From assembly GCA_019915135.1 (NCBI GenBank), contig JAHLMK010000010.1:558001-622000 (forward strand): a stretch of 64,000 bases of DNA. The letters run 5' to 3'. Position numbers and translations under genes: made by a program. Under the pieces are notes generated by a model. It made no database searches. It was given only the letters and a program-made list of their open reading frames with translations, and had not been told where the DNA came from. This DNA is from Strobilurus pachycystidiatus (taxonomy: Eukaryota > Basidiomycota > Agaricomycetes > Agaricales > Physalacriaceae). Shown here piece after piece: positions 1 through 11,781 of this stretch (position 1 is the stretch's first letter; every line of letters begins with the position of its first letter).

Positions 1-1364
1 TTGCGTCTGTTGACACTGGCATGGCAAAATTGATGGAGCTGCGTATCCGCGTGCGTTCTGTCGCAGCGTCCCACAAGGAGCCGTACCACTGAACAAGGAC
101 ATAGGTGAGTATCGTGGTCAAGGTCTATGATTGTGTCAGCTTCTGTGTCCCGTGAACGAAGACTCGAAACAGACCGGTAGTTGGTTAAGCACACTGATGA
201 ATACCGCCGCCACAACAAAGCTGGTGCTATATGCCGAAGGCCCAAGTACCGAGAGGAGCATCCAGAACAGCTTCAAGTAGTAAATTCTTTGGCCTTCTCG
301 CATGGATGACTTTAGGGTTGCACTCACATTGACGAGGAAATACAGAAAACCGGACTCCGACAGTAACCTGATGATTTTGAGGGCCTTAGACTCTCCAAGA
401 GCCAATAGCTCTTTCATGGCAAGATGATGTTGGCTAGAAGGTCATAGAGGTTAGTACAATGGAGACGGAACTTCGAGGAAAGACACCGACTATCCAATAT
501 AGGCAATCAAGCAGGTCAACAGAAAGTTACTGACGAGAGAGAAGCAGAAATTTGTGAGGTTCAATTTTCCGCAAGGGTGGGAGGCGGAGAAGTAGCCGGC
601 GTGTAAGAACCCTTCGTTATTCCAGGCACATTTCACCAATGGTGGCACAGTTGCTACAGTTCGAAATCAGCGGGAATCGAGTGGGACGTGCATATGTGGG
701 AAACGTTACCTCCAAATGCCACCAAACACACAAGTAGTACCCAGACAAGAGCTCCGACAACTGTGTTTCCAGTAGCCAGTGTATGAGCTCGGAACCAGAC
801 AATTGCATCGCCCAGAAGGAGCTAGATATGTTCCAGAATCTGATGTATACGGAGGGAAATCGAAACGTACCATCATCGAATACACACTTTGCTGGAAGAC
901 AGCCCTTATCAGATGCACCGATGTCAGATTCCGGGTCTGCAAAGCTTTGTCCGCGGGTGAAATCCTTCCTTCGTCACCGGGTGCCTCAAGAAGTATGGTC
1001 TTTGTCTGCATAAACCAGAAAAAGAGATCCATGGCATATAGACAGGAGCTCAAGACAAACATCACTGAGCAGATGACGACCGTGATGCGCTTCCTGAAGT
1101 TATCTCTGTGAATCGAGTGAGTATGGCCTGGATGTGCGCGCCACAGAACAGTGCCCGTACTTCTGCGCAGTACGGTGAAGGTACAGCATAACCATCGTGG
1201 AGCACAGTGTGATTGCTAGGGTGTGAGAACGTCAATCATCATGTCGAAGTAGTAGGCTGCAACACACTCCAAGCTATTCCTTCGACCATTATAGGAAGGC
1301 CAGCGTCCATGACCCATACTCCTGTACGTCGCAGGTAGGCAGCAGTGCTCGCGGTGTCGGTCAT
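1..1364 (-). CDS. multi-pass membrane protein, copy A (C-terminus cut by window edge)
   Basis: Unknown function. The start is the ATG at 1364 (MTDTAST...), followed by hydrophobic segments interrupted by short introns. Good splice joins are visible, for example a 56-nt intron starting GTAACG near 710-660 that joins LVCLVAFG to ATVPPLVKCAWN in frame. The chain alternates hydrophobic helices (around 1290-1240, 1065-1010, 745-710, 560-490, 300-200) with short loops, suggesting about seven membrane spans. The last exon runs off the left end of the window at base 1; the end is inferred from paralogue copy B at 4456-5957, whose final hydrophilic exon aligns with the first bases here. I do not recognise a named domain. 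It resembles the many unnamed seven-helix proteins of Agaricomycetes. It appears intact as far as it can be read. Confidence 0.6.
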
Positions 1365-1830
1365 GGTGGCGAGGAATGAAGCAAGCTTCTGCCATCACAA
1401 GAGAAGACAGCAGACGACATCCTGTTCCAATCCATCAATTGCCATCACAGGAAAGACAATAGAGGAGATCCTGTTTCGTACTGTTGGCAGTGTAACATCA
1501 ACGGTTCGTTTCAACTTCGGGCTGATCGGATTTGGACTTCATGGTCACTGATTTGACCGTGCTGACTAAGTACTGTCACGGTCTATCTTGCTCTTGTTTC
1601 TTTACCACCACGGCGACTGACTGCACCAAATACCATGCACTCCACCACACACGAGGCGGTAGTGTGCAGGACGACACATATAGGGCAAAGACGCGAAGAG
1701 GACCGCCCACCACTAAATGCGAACACGTCCAGCCGCCCCGCCTCGGCGGCCTGCCAATGCTAGCGCTCCATATACCTCCCACTCATTCACATCCACTGCC
1801 ACCTGTCCTCTGAGATGGAGCCCGACTATA
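1..1830. repeat. left copy of a ~1.8-kb direct segmental duplication
   Basis: Bases 1-1830 align over most of their length with 4581-6380 in the same orientation. Shared landmarks include the GTCGCAGCGTCCCACAA stretch (61 and 4643), the TACTGTCACGGTCTATCTTGC stretch (~1570 and ~6090) and the CTCTGAGATGGAGCCC stretch (~1810 and ~6358). The copies have diverged by substitutions and small indels, so the duplication is not very recent. It carries the membrane-protein gene and its upstream region. Confidence 0.75.
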
Positions 1831-3200
1831 TTTCTACATCGACCTTCACGACCCGGATACACATGGACTCTACCATTGGTCGTCCGCGTCCACTCTCCTT
1901 TCGCCCAATCTTGTCCCTTCAAATCATCAACGTCACTTCCTCGTTGCAGAAACTCCCACCAGAGTGCCAACAATCATCACTGGAAGCATTTCTTTGGGCT
2001 GAGCCAGTAAACCATTCAGCCTTAACACTCTGCTCTACCGATTTTCAGCGACGACTACGAGGAATGGCTGCCGGAGGATGAATGTAGCGAAGAGGCCGCA
2101 CCTAACGCCAGAGTTCGGCGCATGTACGTCCAAGAGGCAGCCGACTTCGGCAGGATGATGACCCCCAGTGAAAAGTCCATATACGGTGAGCGAGGCTGAT
2201 CGTGGAACAAATGGTCGACCTCAAATTCCACGATCATCCATGCTCAGCCGCTACTAGAGCGCACGGAATTTGATGGGAATCTTGGCACATCGACGTCAGG
2301 CGATGTTTGTCGACCAACATCACGGAAGTTGTGCCTTTCGCTTGAAACTATGGGTTGCTTTCATTACTGTATTCATTTTGTACTATCCAAACATGAATGT
2401 ATGAAATTTTTGTTTTATTGCATACATACACTACTACAGATAACATGGTGACACATCTACTGGCTATACCAACTGAGAAAACAAAGGGGCTGTGATTCAG
2501 GCGGTTGGTGCACGCGCGCCGCCCGCGTTCGCTAGGCGTACGCCGTGCTCATCGCTGACCTGCCTCTGCGTGGCATCGTGTTCGGGCTGTGGGTCGTACT
2601 CGTTTTGGGTGCAGTCGTCATCCTGAAAGGCGTGCTCGTCATCCTCGGAGTCGTCTCGCTTGTCCTCGTCTTTGTCTTTGTCGGGCTATAGAAGTGTCCT
2701 CATCCTGTGAGCGGGTGCGGTCCTCGTCCTGTCGGCAGTATGCTCCTCGTCCTGTCGGTGATATGGTCCTCGTCCTGTGGGCGGTATGGTCCTCGTCCTG
2801 GAGCGGTATGGTCCTCGTCCTGTCGGCACTGGGCATGGTCCTCGTCCCGGCGGGCCTTGATGTCGGCGTCTCCCTTGTTACCACAGTCGAGGTGTGGATG
2901 GTGGAAGGAAGAGTTCGCAGAAGAGAGGGAATCAGTTCGCTTAGCGAAATCTGCACACTTCGGAGGCAAGTGGTGGGAGGAAAGGAACAGACTTTCGACT
3001 TGTAAAGTTGGCAGCGGGCAATTTTCAAACCAAGTGCACGTGCAGATGTCTGAGAATAAAAAATGAGACCACGAGAGACATATGAGACAGTTGAAACACG
3101 AAAGAAAGCAAGAATGGAAGGATGAGATGAGAGTCAGCGTTAGAGCTCGTTAGCGCTCGACCCCCCACGATCAAATTGATCGATCCATGCCTTCCCTCGC
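1365..3200. other. region without a convincing gene
   Basis: Only short overlapping open frames are present, with no domain and no consistent splice chain. The part up to about 1830 is the upstream region shared with the second duplication copy. A short frame from the ATG at 1815 continues through possible exons to about 2200 but could not be recognised. The minisatellite at 2697-2855 lies inside this stretch. Confidence 0.4.
2697..2855. repeat. GC-rich minisatellite, unit about 21 bp
   Basis: About seven imperfect head-to-tail copies of a unit close to TATGGTCCTCGTCCTGTGGGC are visible from 2697 to 2855. Because the unit is near a multiple of three, it opens long frames on both strands; those frames are artefacts of the repeat rather than genes. 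Confidence 0.8.
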
Positions 3201-3229
3201 TCACCCGCGCTCAGCGTATACGCACTTTT

Positions 3230-3760
3230 CACTGGGGATGACCAGGGAGTCTCGCGCTGGACTTAGATGCGATGATCGTCTTCGTAAGTATCTGCTGTAC
3301 TGTACAGGCGAATTTTTGCTAACGCTACCGATCGTAGGCCGGTCTTTCTCGGCCGTCGTTAACACCTTTCTTGTCCAGGTCTCGCAGAATCTCCAAGCCG
3401 AATCTACAGAGATGTCTGCTCTTCTCCACCACGTTTCTACGAGATGACCTCCACTCAGCTGGCCATAGCCAATGGCGCCTCTCAGTTTAACATGACCGGA
3501 CCCTGTCAATTTGTCGGCGAAGTTAGAACCGGATTCCATCGACGTGTGGGTTAACGGCCTCTCTTGGTCGTTGGTCTCGCTGCTAGCCTTGTCGTCGCCC
3601 TCGCCGCAGTGTTCATGGAGCATGTCTTCATCACTACATGGCCCTTTCTTCCGGTACTCACAGGCTGCGAAGCCATATCCGTCAGTTTCGCTACACGGGC
3701 TTCGAGCGCTGGCACGTTCGCGTCATCATAGCAACCTTGTTGGGCGACCGTCCAAAGGCT
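3230..3760 (+). pseudogene. decayed DUF6535 membrane-protein fragment
   Basis: Pieces of a DUF6535 N-terminal region occur in the correct order but in different frames. A segment reading VNTFLVQVSQNLQAES lies near 3360-3405, one reading DVWVNGLSWSLVSLL near 3540-3585, and one reading IRQFRYTGFERWHV near 3676-3720. These match the corresponding segments of the intact gene at 44296-47383 (VTTFVVQTCQSLR, DLWINGLWFTSLGL, VRQFRFNGFTKWHV). Frame changes and stops between them show that the copy is dead. Confidence 0.65.
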
Positions 3761-4455
3761 GCGCTGGACCCCGAACAAGAAATACGAACCTCTCGGAAGA
3801 CGAGATGCGCTGTAGATGGACGCGAAGGAGACACTCGCTGTCGGCCACAGTGTTATCAAGCGGACGCCTTCGGAGATGGTAGCAGATCTGAACGAGAATG
3901 GAGAAGTCAAGGCGCTGCTTGAGGATTGGCAGCGACGTCCCGAAGGCGTCTCATGCGCCAATATTCACACCAGAAATGCCGCGCCCAATGCTCGCTGGTA
4001 ACGCACCACGTTTTCGAGGAGTAGTTGTGCAGATACGCGTTGTGTACAACACAGCGATCGCTGTTCGGTTTGGTAGGGTAGTCTGAGTGTGGCGAACAAG
4101 ACCGTAACGAGTCAAGACGAGAGGGAGTATTTCGAACGTTACTTGGCTAGTCAGGTTTGCTCTTTCCATGGAGCTTGATCACTCGTGGCTTTTATAGAGA
4201 CTTCATTGTTACGGGCGGCGACACTATCGTGCCCGCTCAAAATATCACGGCGACCTTGGACACACAGGAGGGGGCGCTGATGGCAAACACAGGACGTGGC
4301 GTGGTGAACGTCACGTTAAATGGGAGAATCTCGCGGAACCATCACGACATACTGGCGTAGCAACAAGGTCGCCGTGGTCTGGATTAACAGCAGGTTGTAT
4401 GGATTAAGGGCAAAACGGGAAATCCGAGGACTACTTATGTCGGTCTCTTTGTACT
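3761..4455. other. degenerate region, partly repeated at about 6.7 kb
   Basis: No intact gene. A segment beginning TGCGCCAATATTCACACC near 3955 is similar to one beginning TGCGCCAACTTGAATGTCC near 6724, so both may be remnants of the same unknown gene. A short frame at 4157-4360 contains a VNVTLNGRIS-like segment but has no partner exons that I could join. Confidence 0.35.
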
Positions 4456-5957
4456 CTATCGAGATCTGATTGTGAAGGTCTGAACGACGTCGTTGACCTT
4501 AAGCTCGTATTGATTCCCTTCTTGGGGACTGACGTCGAAAGAATGTTCCACGTTGATGCTCTCGGAGTAATTGAGCGACGAGTGTGCGTCTGTTGCTACT
4601 GTCGTGGTGAAATGTATAGAGGTGCTTGTCCGTGTGCGTTCCGTCGCAGCGTCCCACAACGAGCCGTACCACTGGACAAGGACATAGGTGAGTATTGTCG
4701 TCAGGGTCTACGACTGTGTCAGCTTCTGTGTGCGGTGAACGAAGACTCAAAACAGACGGGTAGATGGTTCATAACGCTGATGAATACTGACGCCACAACA
4801 AGGCTTTTGCCATACCCCGGGCGCACGAATGTCCCGATGAAGATCCATAGAAGCTTTTAAGTGATCCCTTTGGTGTTCTTGTCTATGAATTCGGGATCGC
4901 TACTCACATTGACAAGAAAATACAAGCATCCGGACTCTGACAGTAGCCTGACGATTTTGAGGGGCGTAGAAAAAGCCAAAAAATCCTTCGTGGCAAGGTA
5001 ATGTTTGCTAAGGTCATGAAGATAGTAAGCACGATGGCCAACGAGCTCCAAGGGAAGATACCGACTATCCAACATAGGAAATCAAGCATGTCGAAAGGAA
5101 GTTGCTGATAAGAGAGGAGCAGAAATTTACGAGATTCAATTTTCCGCAGGGGTCGGAGGCAGAGAAATAGCTGGTGTGCACTAAGAACGTTTTATGATTC
5201 CATGCACATTTCACCAATGGCGGAACCGATGCTACAAGGTTCCAGATCAGCCTCAACTTGGGCAAACGTCGGAAACGTTAACGTTACCTAGGAATGTCAC
5301 CAGGAATACGAGTAGTATCCAGACAAGAGCTCTGACGACTGTATTTCCGGTGGAGAGTGTTCGAGCTCGGAACCAGACGACCGCGTCACCCAGAAGGAGC
5401 TGCATACTTACATTTGTGAGTCTGGCGTATACGGAGGAAGAGAAAGGAACCTGCCATCAATGAGTATGCACTTTGCTGGAAGACAGCCCGTATCAAATGC
5501 ATCGATAGCAGATTCTGGGTCTGCATGGCTTTGTCCGCAGGTGAAATCCTTCCTTCGTCACCAGGTGCCTCAAGAAGTATGGCCTTTGTCTGAATGAACC
5601 AACAAAAGAGACCTATGATGTATAGACAGGAGCTCAAGACAAACATCGTCGAGCAGATAGCGACCATGCCAAGGTGTTTGCTAGAGTGATTCCTGCACGA
5701 TCAGTGAGTATGAACTGGATGTTTGTCCCACAGAGCAGTATACATACGTTTGCGCAGTACGGTGAAGGTACAGCATAACTATCATGGAACACAGCGTGAT
5801 TGCTAGGGAGTGAAAACATCAATCGTCATGTTGCCAAAGCAGTAGACCGTTGCGACATACTCCAAGCTATTCCCTCAACCATTAAAGGAAGGCCAGCGTC
5901 CATGATCCATACCCCTGTACGTCGCAGGTAAGCGGCAGTGCTCGTGGTGTCGGCCAT
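4456..5957 (-). CDS. multi-pass membrane protein, copy B (complete)
   Basis: Paralogue of the gene at 1-1364. It starts at the ATG at 5957 (MADTTSTAAYLRR...). A GTATGT donor joins IAW to TITLCSMIVMLYLHR, and further short introns link HLGMVAICSTMFVLSS, VVRALVWILLVFLVTFL, ASVPPLVKCAWN and CGKLNLVNFCSSLIS. A last intron (GTCTGT...TCCAG) leads to a hydrophilic tail that begins WYGSLWDAATERTRTS and stops at 4456. About seven hydrophobic segments are followed by a cytosolic-looking tail of some 70 residues. All joins keep frame, so the copy is probably functional. No named domain was recognised and the function is unknown. Confidence 0.62.
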
Positions 5958-6380
5958 GATGGCAAGGAATGAAGCATGGTTCCGCAATCACAAAGATACA
6001 CAAAATTCACTGTTTCGTATTCGATAGTTCGGGCTGATCGGACTTTGAAGTTATGTATGGGCGCTGATCTGCGCTGACTCGACTGTCCTGACTACTGTCA
6101 CGGTCTATCTTGCTTTTTAGTTCTCTCACACCTAGCACCACGGTGTGACTCCACCAAATACCATGCACACCACCGCACACGAAGTGGTAGCGCGATGGCA
6201 GACGCATATAGGGCCAAGACGCGACTCGAATCCGAGGACCGCCCAGTGCGCACACTGGCAACTAGACTCGAATGCGAACACGCCCAAGCCGCACCGCGTC
6301 GGCGGCCTGTCAATGCTCCACACACTTCCCACTCATTCACATTGACTGCCACCTGTTCTCTGAGATGGAGCCCGGAATCA
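4581..6380. repeat. right copy of the ~1.8-kb direct segmental duplication
   Basis: This is the counterpart of 1-1830 at an offset of about 4.58 kb, in direct orientation, and it contains most of membrane-protein gene copy B and its 5' flank. The intervening 2.7 kb holds the minisatellite and the DUF6535 remnant. Confidence 0.75.
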
Positions 6381-7013
6381 TTCTCCAAACTGACTCGCAG
6401 CGCGCTCACCTGGCTCATGTCAACAACTTGAACAAGACCACCGGCGGCAAGGTCTCGTACTTGTCGGGCCACTACACACTGTCGAGCCCATCCCCGACGA
6501 ATAAGATGGGCCATTCACCATCTTCATCGTCTAGTGGATGCTATTCACAAGCGCCCATCCGTACGTTACTCTATTGCTTGCTCCCGTTATCGCCAACCAC
6601 ATACTGATATAGAGGTATCATCGGGGATTATTGCCTTCTCCCGTCACCATGAAACTCCTCGCCTGTTTTCTTTGGGCCTCTGTTCGACTGTAGCGCCATG
6701 GGCGTTGTCTAAGTACCGTTGTCATGCGCCAACTTGAATGTCCACACACCGAATGCCGTGCTCAATGCCTCGCTGGTCAAAACACGTCTTCGATACGACG
6801 CCATGGCACGCCAGAATCACAGACGACTGTGTCGTCGACATGCGCCTCGGCCACGGCTCTGTCATACTCACCTAGACGGTCCCGCGCACCGTCGTCGGCC
6901 GCAACGCCTCGGGTGTCAAGCATGTTGAGGGCAACCACACGCGTTCTGCCGTCACCATCACCTCCGCCCTAATCGGAGTAATCCCGTACTTCCTTCCCGG
7001 CATTGCCGTCACA

Positions 7014-7079
7014 TCTCTTGAAGTGCTGCCCTCTGCTCGCAATGCTGTCACAGGACATCGCTTGTGGCAACGCGACTCT
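7014..7079 (+). pseudogene. short remnant of a DUF6535 gene 3' end
   Basis: About 65 bp starting TCTTGAAGTGCTGCC match the end of the intact DUF6535 gene at 47273-47335 (encoding LEVLPALVATLSQDIARGNAT) with few differences; the shared part includes CTGTCACAGGACATCGCT. There is no open gene around it. Confidence 0.7.
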
Positions 7080-10000
7080 AAGCCGGCCACCGTGACCCGA
7101 TGATTCGCTGCAGGACAGTTGGGAAGACGACAGACGAAAGAGACAGGTGACGTACCTTCCAAGACCGCCTTTTCAGTCTACAGGCGCACAGAGTTCGAGT
7201 CCGTACGGACGTGCGGATAATGAAAACAGTGCCCTTTTTTCTCTGCGTTCCCACGTCTTTGCGCTGCAAAAATAATGAAAGGCAGCAGCTGAGAAGAGGC
7301 TACCGACGTACCTCGCCTACCAATGGTCAGGCATTCTTCTCTGCGCCCGCCTTCATGAAATCAGGCATTACGATGGACGTGAGTAGAAGCTTTGTCGCGA
7401 TGGGAGTGAAAACAGTCGAGCGCTGACAGTGAGCGGAATCTTGCGATCGATGTCTTCTCGGTCACATGTCAACATTACAATTTGAGCGACGCGATTGAAT
7501 TTGTAGGCTCGCGACCACCTCGGTCCACAGCACGTGCTTCGCTTTACTTACTGTGTACCGGCTGGAAACACTCAATTTGTCTCGCCCTTAGAACGCTTGG
7601 GCCGGTCACGTCACTGATGGGCCGCCCAAGCGCTTCTTTCCTTTACGCCAGCACCTTCAAGCCGACCCGCTGGCAGACTCCGCCCGCCATGCCAGCACCC
7701 ATGACGGATAATGCTGGCGGACGTTCCAGCCGGCGCCGGCGCCCACAACTCCGTCTCCTACCGCCCTCGTGCTTTCTGCCAGCGGACTGGCTTGCCGCTC
7801 CCGAACGCCCGCCAACCGGCCACCGCTGCAGTGCACCTGGCGCCATGCGGTTAGAATTATTCCGCCGTCGTCCTGCAACACAGGTGCGTTCATCGCGCCT
7901 GCCCTCTCTCGAATCTACTCACTCACCATAGCTAGGCTGTGACGCGCATACTACTTTCCACCGCACGGCGCGGCACCGCATCGACTCTTGCATCCTTATC
8001 ATCCCACTCTCTTTCTGCACGGCAACCACCCTCCATCGCAACAGTCGCATCGCCGTTTGGTGCCCCCGCCCCCCCGCAGGACGACTCGCGCAGGACGTAT
8101 CTAACTACATTACTATCTGGCCTCCTCCCATAGTAACCCCAATTTCCAATGTATATACCTGCCGAACCTCTCCCCGTACCTGATCTATGCAATCTAAGGG
8201 CTTCAATCTGTGAATTGCCGTGCCTCATCGTGTGATCTCAGCTTTCAAATTCGGATATGTAAGTCCTCGTTCATCAGATTGGCGCAGGATTGGCGGCGCG
8301 TCATTCTTGGTCAACACGTTGCATTGTCTTCGTGTTTCTTCACGCGCCTTTTGTTTCTCAAGTAATCCAAAACAATTTCATCATAAATCACTGGGAAAAT
8401 GTATTCGCGTCTACTATCATAAACTCCAAACTTAGCAACCTGCCACATTACCCCCAAGGTAGCAGGACCCGCACTCAACATCGCAAAGATCTCACCAGAG
8501 GCCGATTTTGTGTCTACGACGCGCCCTCCTACATTGTGTGGCAATTCGTCAGCGTCTTTCATAATGAAGGCGTGCAAATAACCCACATCATCCAAATTGC
8601 ACACTCTACCACCATCTCCTCACCCCACTTGACCCATTTTGACTGCTCTGCGGCTACCGCGCTGCCACTCTAGCTCGTTCTCGCTGCGCAGACGCCGCCT
8701 CGGACGCCGCCTCGGACGCCGCCTCGACTCAACATCGTCTCTGAGCAGGCCCGTCCGGTCTACAGCTCCGAGCAGCTGTGCCCTACACTCGCAAACGCGC
8801 GCCTTTCCTTCCAGCCGTGCGCCTTACGCTCATCTTGCTCCCACCATTTACTGACCACTCCCAGTCCTTTCAGCCAGCCAGCCGTCTGCTCGCCATCCCG
8901 CGTCGCTCCTCCCGCCGCCATCCCGATTCCCGGCATTTATCACTCACCTTTCCCAATCCCACTCATTTACCCAGCCACGCGTCCGCCCGCCGTCGCGCTC
9001 ATGCCTTCCGCCGCCATCCCGATTCCCGGCACTCATCAACTGCAGCCTGAATCCCAACTCGACCCGCCCAATCCTCCCATTCGCCTCGCCTGCCATGCAG
9101 ATCTGGAAGAACAAACCCGCCAGCGCGCGCACACGGCCGTTTTATCCTTTGTTACACGAATTTGCAGTAAACCCCGCTGGCTTGCTCTGCTGCAGCAAGT
9201 CCTCCCCGTCGACGGCCAGGGGAATTGCGAAGCTATCCTCGTTTTTTGGTGAGGCCCTATTCCTGTCCATATTCGTCGTTCTCGCGACTCATCATCCCAT
9301 ACCCGTCCAGGTTACTTTCTCCATCCACTGTCGAACCCGCCCACGCCTCTCTTCTTCATCCCAACAAGCTCACTGTCCTCGGCCAAATTCGGTGGGATTC
9401 CCCCACAGGTGCGCCTGACGAGTTCGTTCTTGAGAGCGAACCTCTGCCAGCAGACCCATTCTATTCTCTTCCACCCCGGCTTTTCTCTTGGTCCGTCTTC
9501 TATAACCTCTTGTCCCAAAGTAGTTGACTAACTTCTTGTTAGTGTCATATCCTGAAAACTCCTCACCACTTACCATCCCTTTTCCACCCCATCCGCCCCA
9601 GTACTTGATACCACATTTCTTGCCACACATCCTTTCGCAATGCTGTCGTCCACTGTAACTTCCAACTTATCACTGTATTCTTGTCATGTACGTGCTTGTC
9701 GCCTGTGTTGTATCATTTCTTGAATGTATCATACTATCTTGAACCACCGATCCATAGACACTCTCAGGTAATACCCCCCCTGAGGCAAGAGTTCCGTCGA
9801 GTACCATTCGATTCACACTGTGTTGACCTTAGCGTAGATATTCCCATGACTGAGCTTCGCAGTTTCAGCACGGCTGGCATTGCCTTGAACGCGCGCTTGC
9901 CAGCTGGCTTGCTGGCGTGCTTCGCACCCCTGGAAGCATATCTATACAGGCGGGCTTGGACGCAGCCATGCTTCGTCTGTATGCCCAAAAGACCAACATC

Positions 10001-11070
10001 AACCCCGACGGCGAAAAAAAAACGATAAGTTCTGGACGCACCTTTTTGGCTTCCTTCTAGTCCTCGGTGATCACTTCTGCGTTGTTCGCCGGCATCTCTT
10101 CCGTCTCTGCGTCCAACCCCTCTCATCATCTTCGCCGTATGTCTGTGCCGCCGGAGTTGTACGACCTGGGCAGTCGCGTTGTATTTAGTACGGCCGTGCA
10201 TGCAGTGCTCGACAATTTGCGCACGGACAAGAAACCTAGAAACTGAATTCCATAGGCAATAATAACCACCAGTCCAGTGTGGTAGTTACCGCCTGCGCCA
10301 CATGTAGGTAGCCGACTATCACAATGCCGACGTGGCAGGCAACATGATCCCGCCCTGTTATTTGAGAGCATGGACTAACCGGTATCAACCTCACCACTCA
10401 AAGACTCAACAGAGAGAGCAAACACTCGCTAAGTTCTCTGTCAACTTTGCTAAGTTCTCGAACACCCAACTCTAATCGTACTTACCTTCAATGCCAAGGT
10501 ATCAGAGCCAAAGGCCCGACCGTCTCGTCTGCTCGCAAAGCAAGCCCTACCAACTCAGTCTGTTTGACAACGGCATTTGAACAGCCTCGTATTCGTTGCC
10601 AACTTGAAGCCGCTTATGAACCGAGCTCAACGAAGTCGTCTTGAACGTAGAGCTACCACACTGTGCTGCAAACGAAAAGATCGACACTGGGAAGGAAAGG
10701 CAATCGGCAGGACGTACGAAAAGCAACGTTCGTTCGCAGTTATTTCTTTCCGAAGGTTTCAACCTGAACTTACCTTAAGATCAACGCCACGAGCAAGAGC
10801 AGTTGGACCAGAGTCCAAGCGCCAAATCTTGGAACGAAGGGAAAGATCGAGCCACAGCCTGCCAGCTGAACATGACTTGACCACTTGACAATTGTACTTG
10901 CGCCACCTGGCACCGTTATTGACGCGCTTAACATGAGGAGTAGCGCAGGGAGACTCACGTCAATCCTTCCTCACAATGTATCAGAGGCTGAAATGCTCAG
11001 CGAACACAAACAGCCAGGAAGGGCGCAGCACAGAGAGCAGACCCGATGTCTACTTATGCAAACACCACTG
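7080..11070. other. long region without a supported gene
   Basis: Only short frames on both strands, with no recognisable domain and no continuous splice chain. Notable contents are CGCCGCCTCGGA triplicated near 8692-8729, two copies of a CGCCATCCCGATTCCCGGCA unit near 8918 and 9013, and scattered GCTGGC/GCCAGC motifs at 7660-7790 and 9895-9925. It may contain untranslated regions or decayed genes. Confidence 0.4.
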
Positions 11071-11437
11071 TACGGGCAGGCAGCAGTGAGCCCCGGACCG
11101 TGTGTCCAAGAGCGCCGACGGTCTTACCCCAACTGCTGGCAGTGTCATCTCAAGCTGCTGGCGCTGTCATTTCACCCACACCAGCAGATATGTACGGGCA
11201 GGCAGCAGTGAGCCCCTGACCGTGTGTCCAAGAGCGCCGACGGTCTTACCCCAACTGCTGGCAGTGTCATCTCAAGCTGCTGGCGCTGTCATTTCACCCA
11301 CGCCAGCAGATATGTACGGGCAGGCAGCAGTGAGCCCCGGACCGTGTGTCCAAGAGCGCCGACGGTCTTACCCCAACTGCTGGCGGTGTCGTCCCAAGCT
11401 GCTGGCGCTGTCATCCCAAGCTGCTGGCGCGCTCTTT
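11071..11437. repeat. tandem repeat, three copies of a 122-bp unit
   Basis: The landmark TACGGGCAGGCAGCAGTGAG recurs at about 11071, 11193 and 11315, giving a 122-bp period with near-identical copies (the third is diverged at its end). Each unit contains AACTGCTGGC, AGCTGCTGGC and ACACCAGCAG-type palindromic motifs. The period is not a multiple of three, so the open frames running across it are not evidence of coding. Confidence 0.85.
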
Positions 11438-11781
11438 ACACACACGCCAGCAGCTATCTCCGTCCCTAGCGAGGGTATATCGACATTAGACATTGGTTAA
11501 CAAACGCCTTGAAGAGTACCCGACGAGATGTTAGACTCACCAGTATCTCGCATATCAAAACGGTGTTTTGCTTATGGAGTGCGCGAACTCTACTGGAAGG
11601 TCGTTAACAAAGCGCAGATAACCAGGGAACCATTCCTTACATCTTCATAACGCTGGTATGTCTGCTGGCGGTAGGCTTAGTCCCTCTAGCAGCCGGGACA
11701 ACACCGATTGCGACATCACGATCAATCACCGATGACCGATGCTGATTATTCACCGACCAACCTCTCACAGCCTCCGCCATC

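Noticed and set aside
2589..3028. Overlapping 120-140-codon frames on both strands
   Set aside because: They are produced by the ~21-bp minisatellite and have low-complexity products.
7482..10200. Several 100-150-codon frames
   Set aside because: They overlap on opposite strands with Pro/Arg/Ser-rich products typical of GC-rich non-coding DNA.
11071..11437. CRISPR-like array
   Set aside because: It is a contiguous 122-bp tandem repeat without unique spacers, in a eukaryotic genome.
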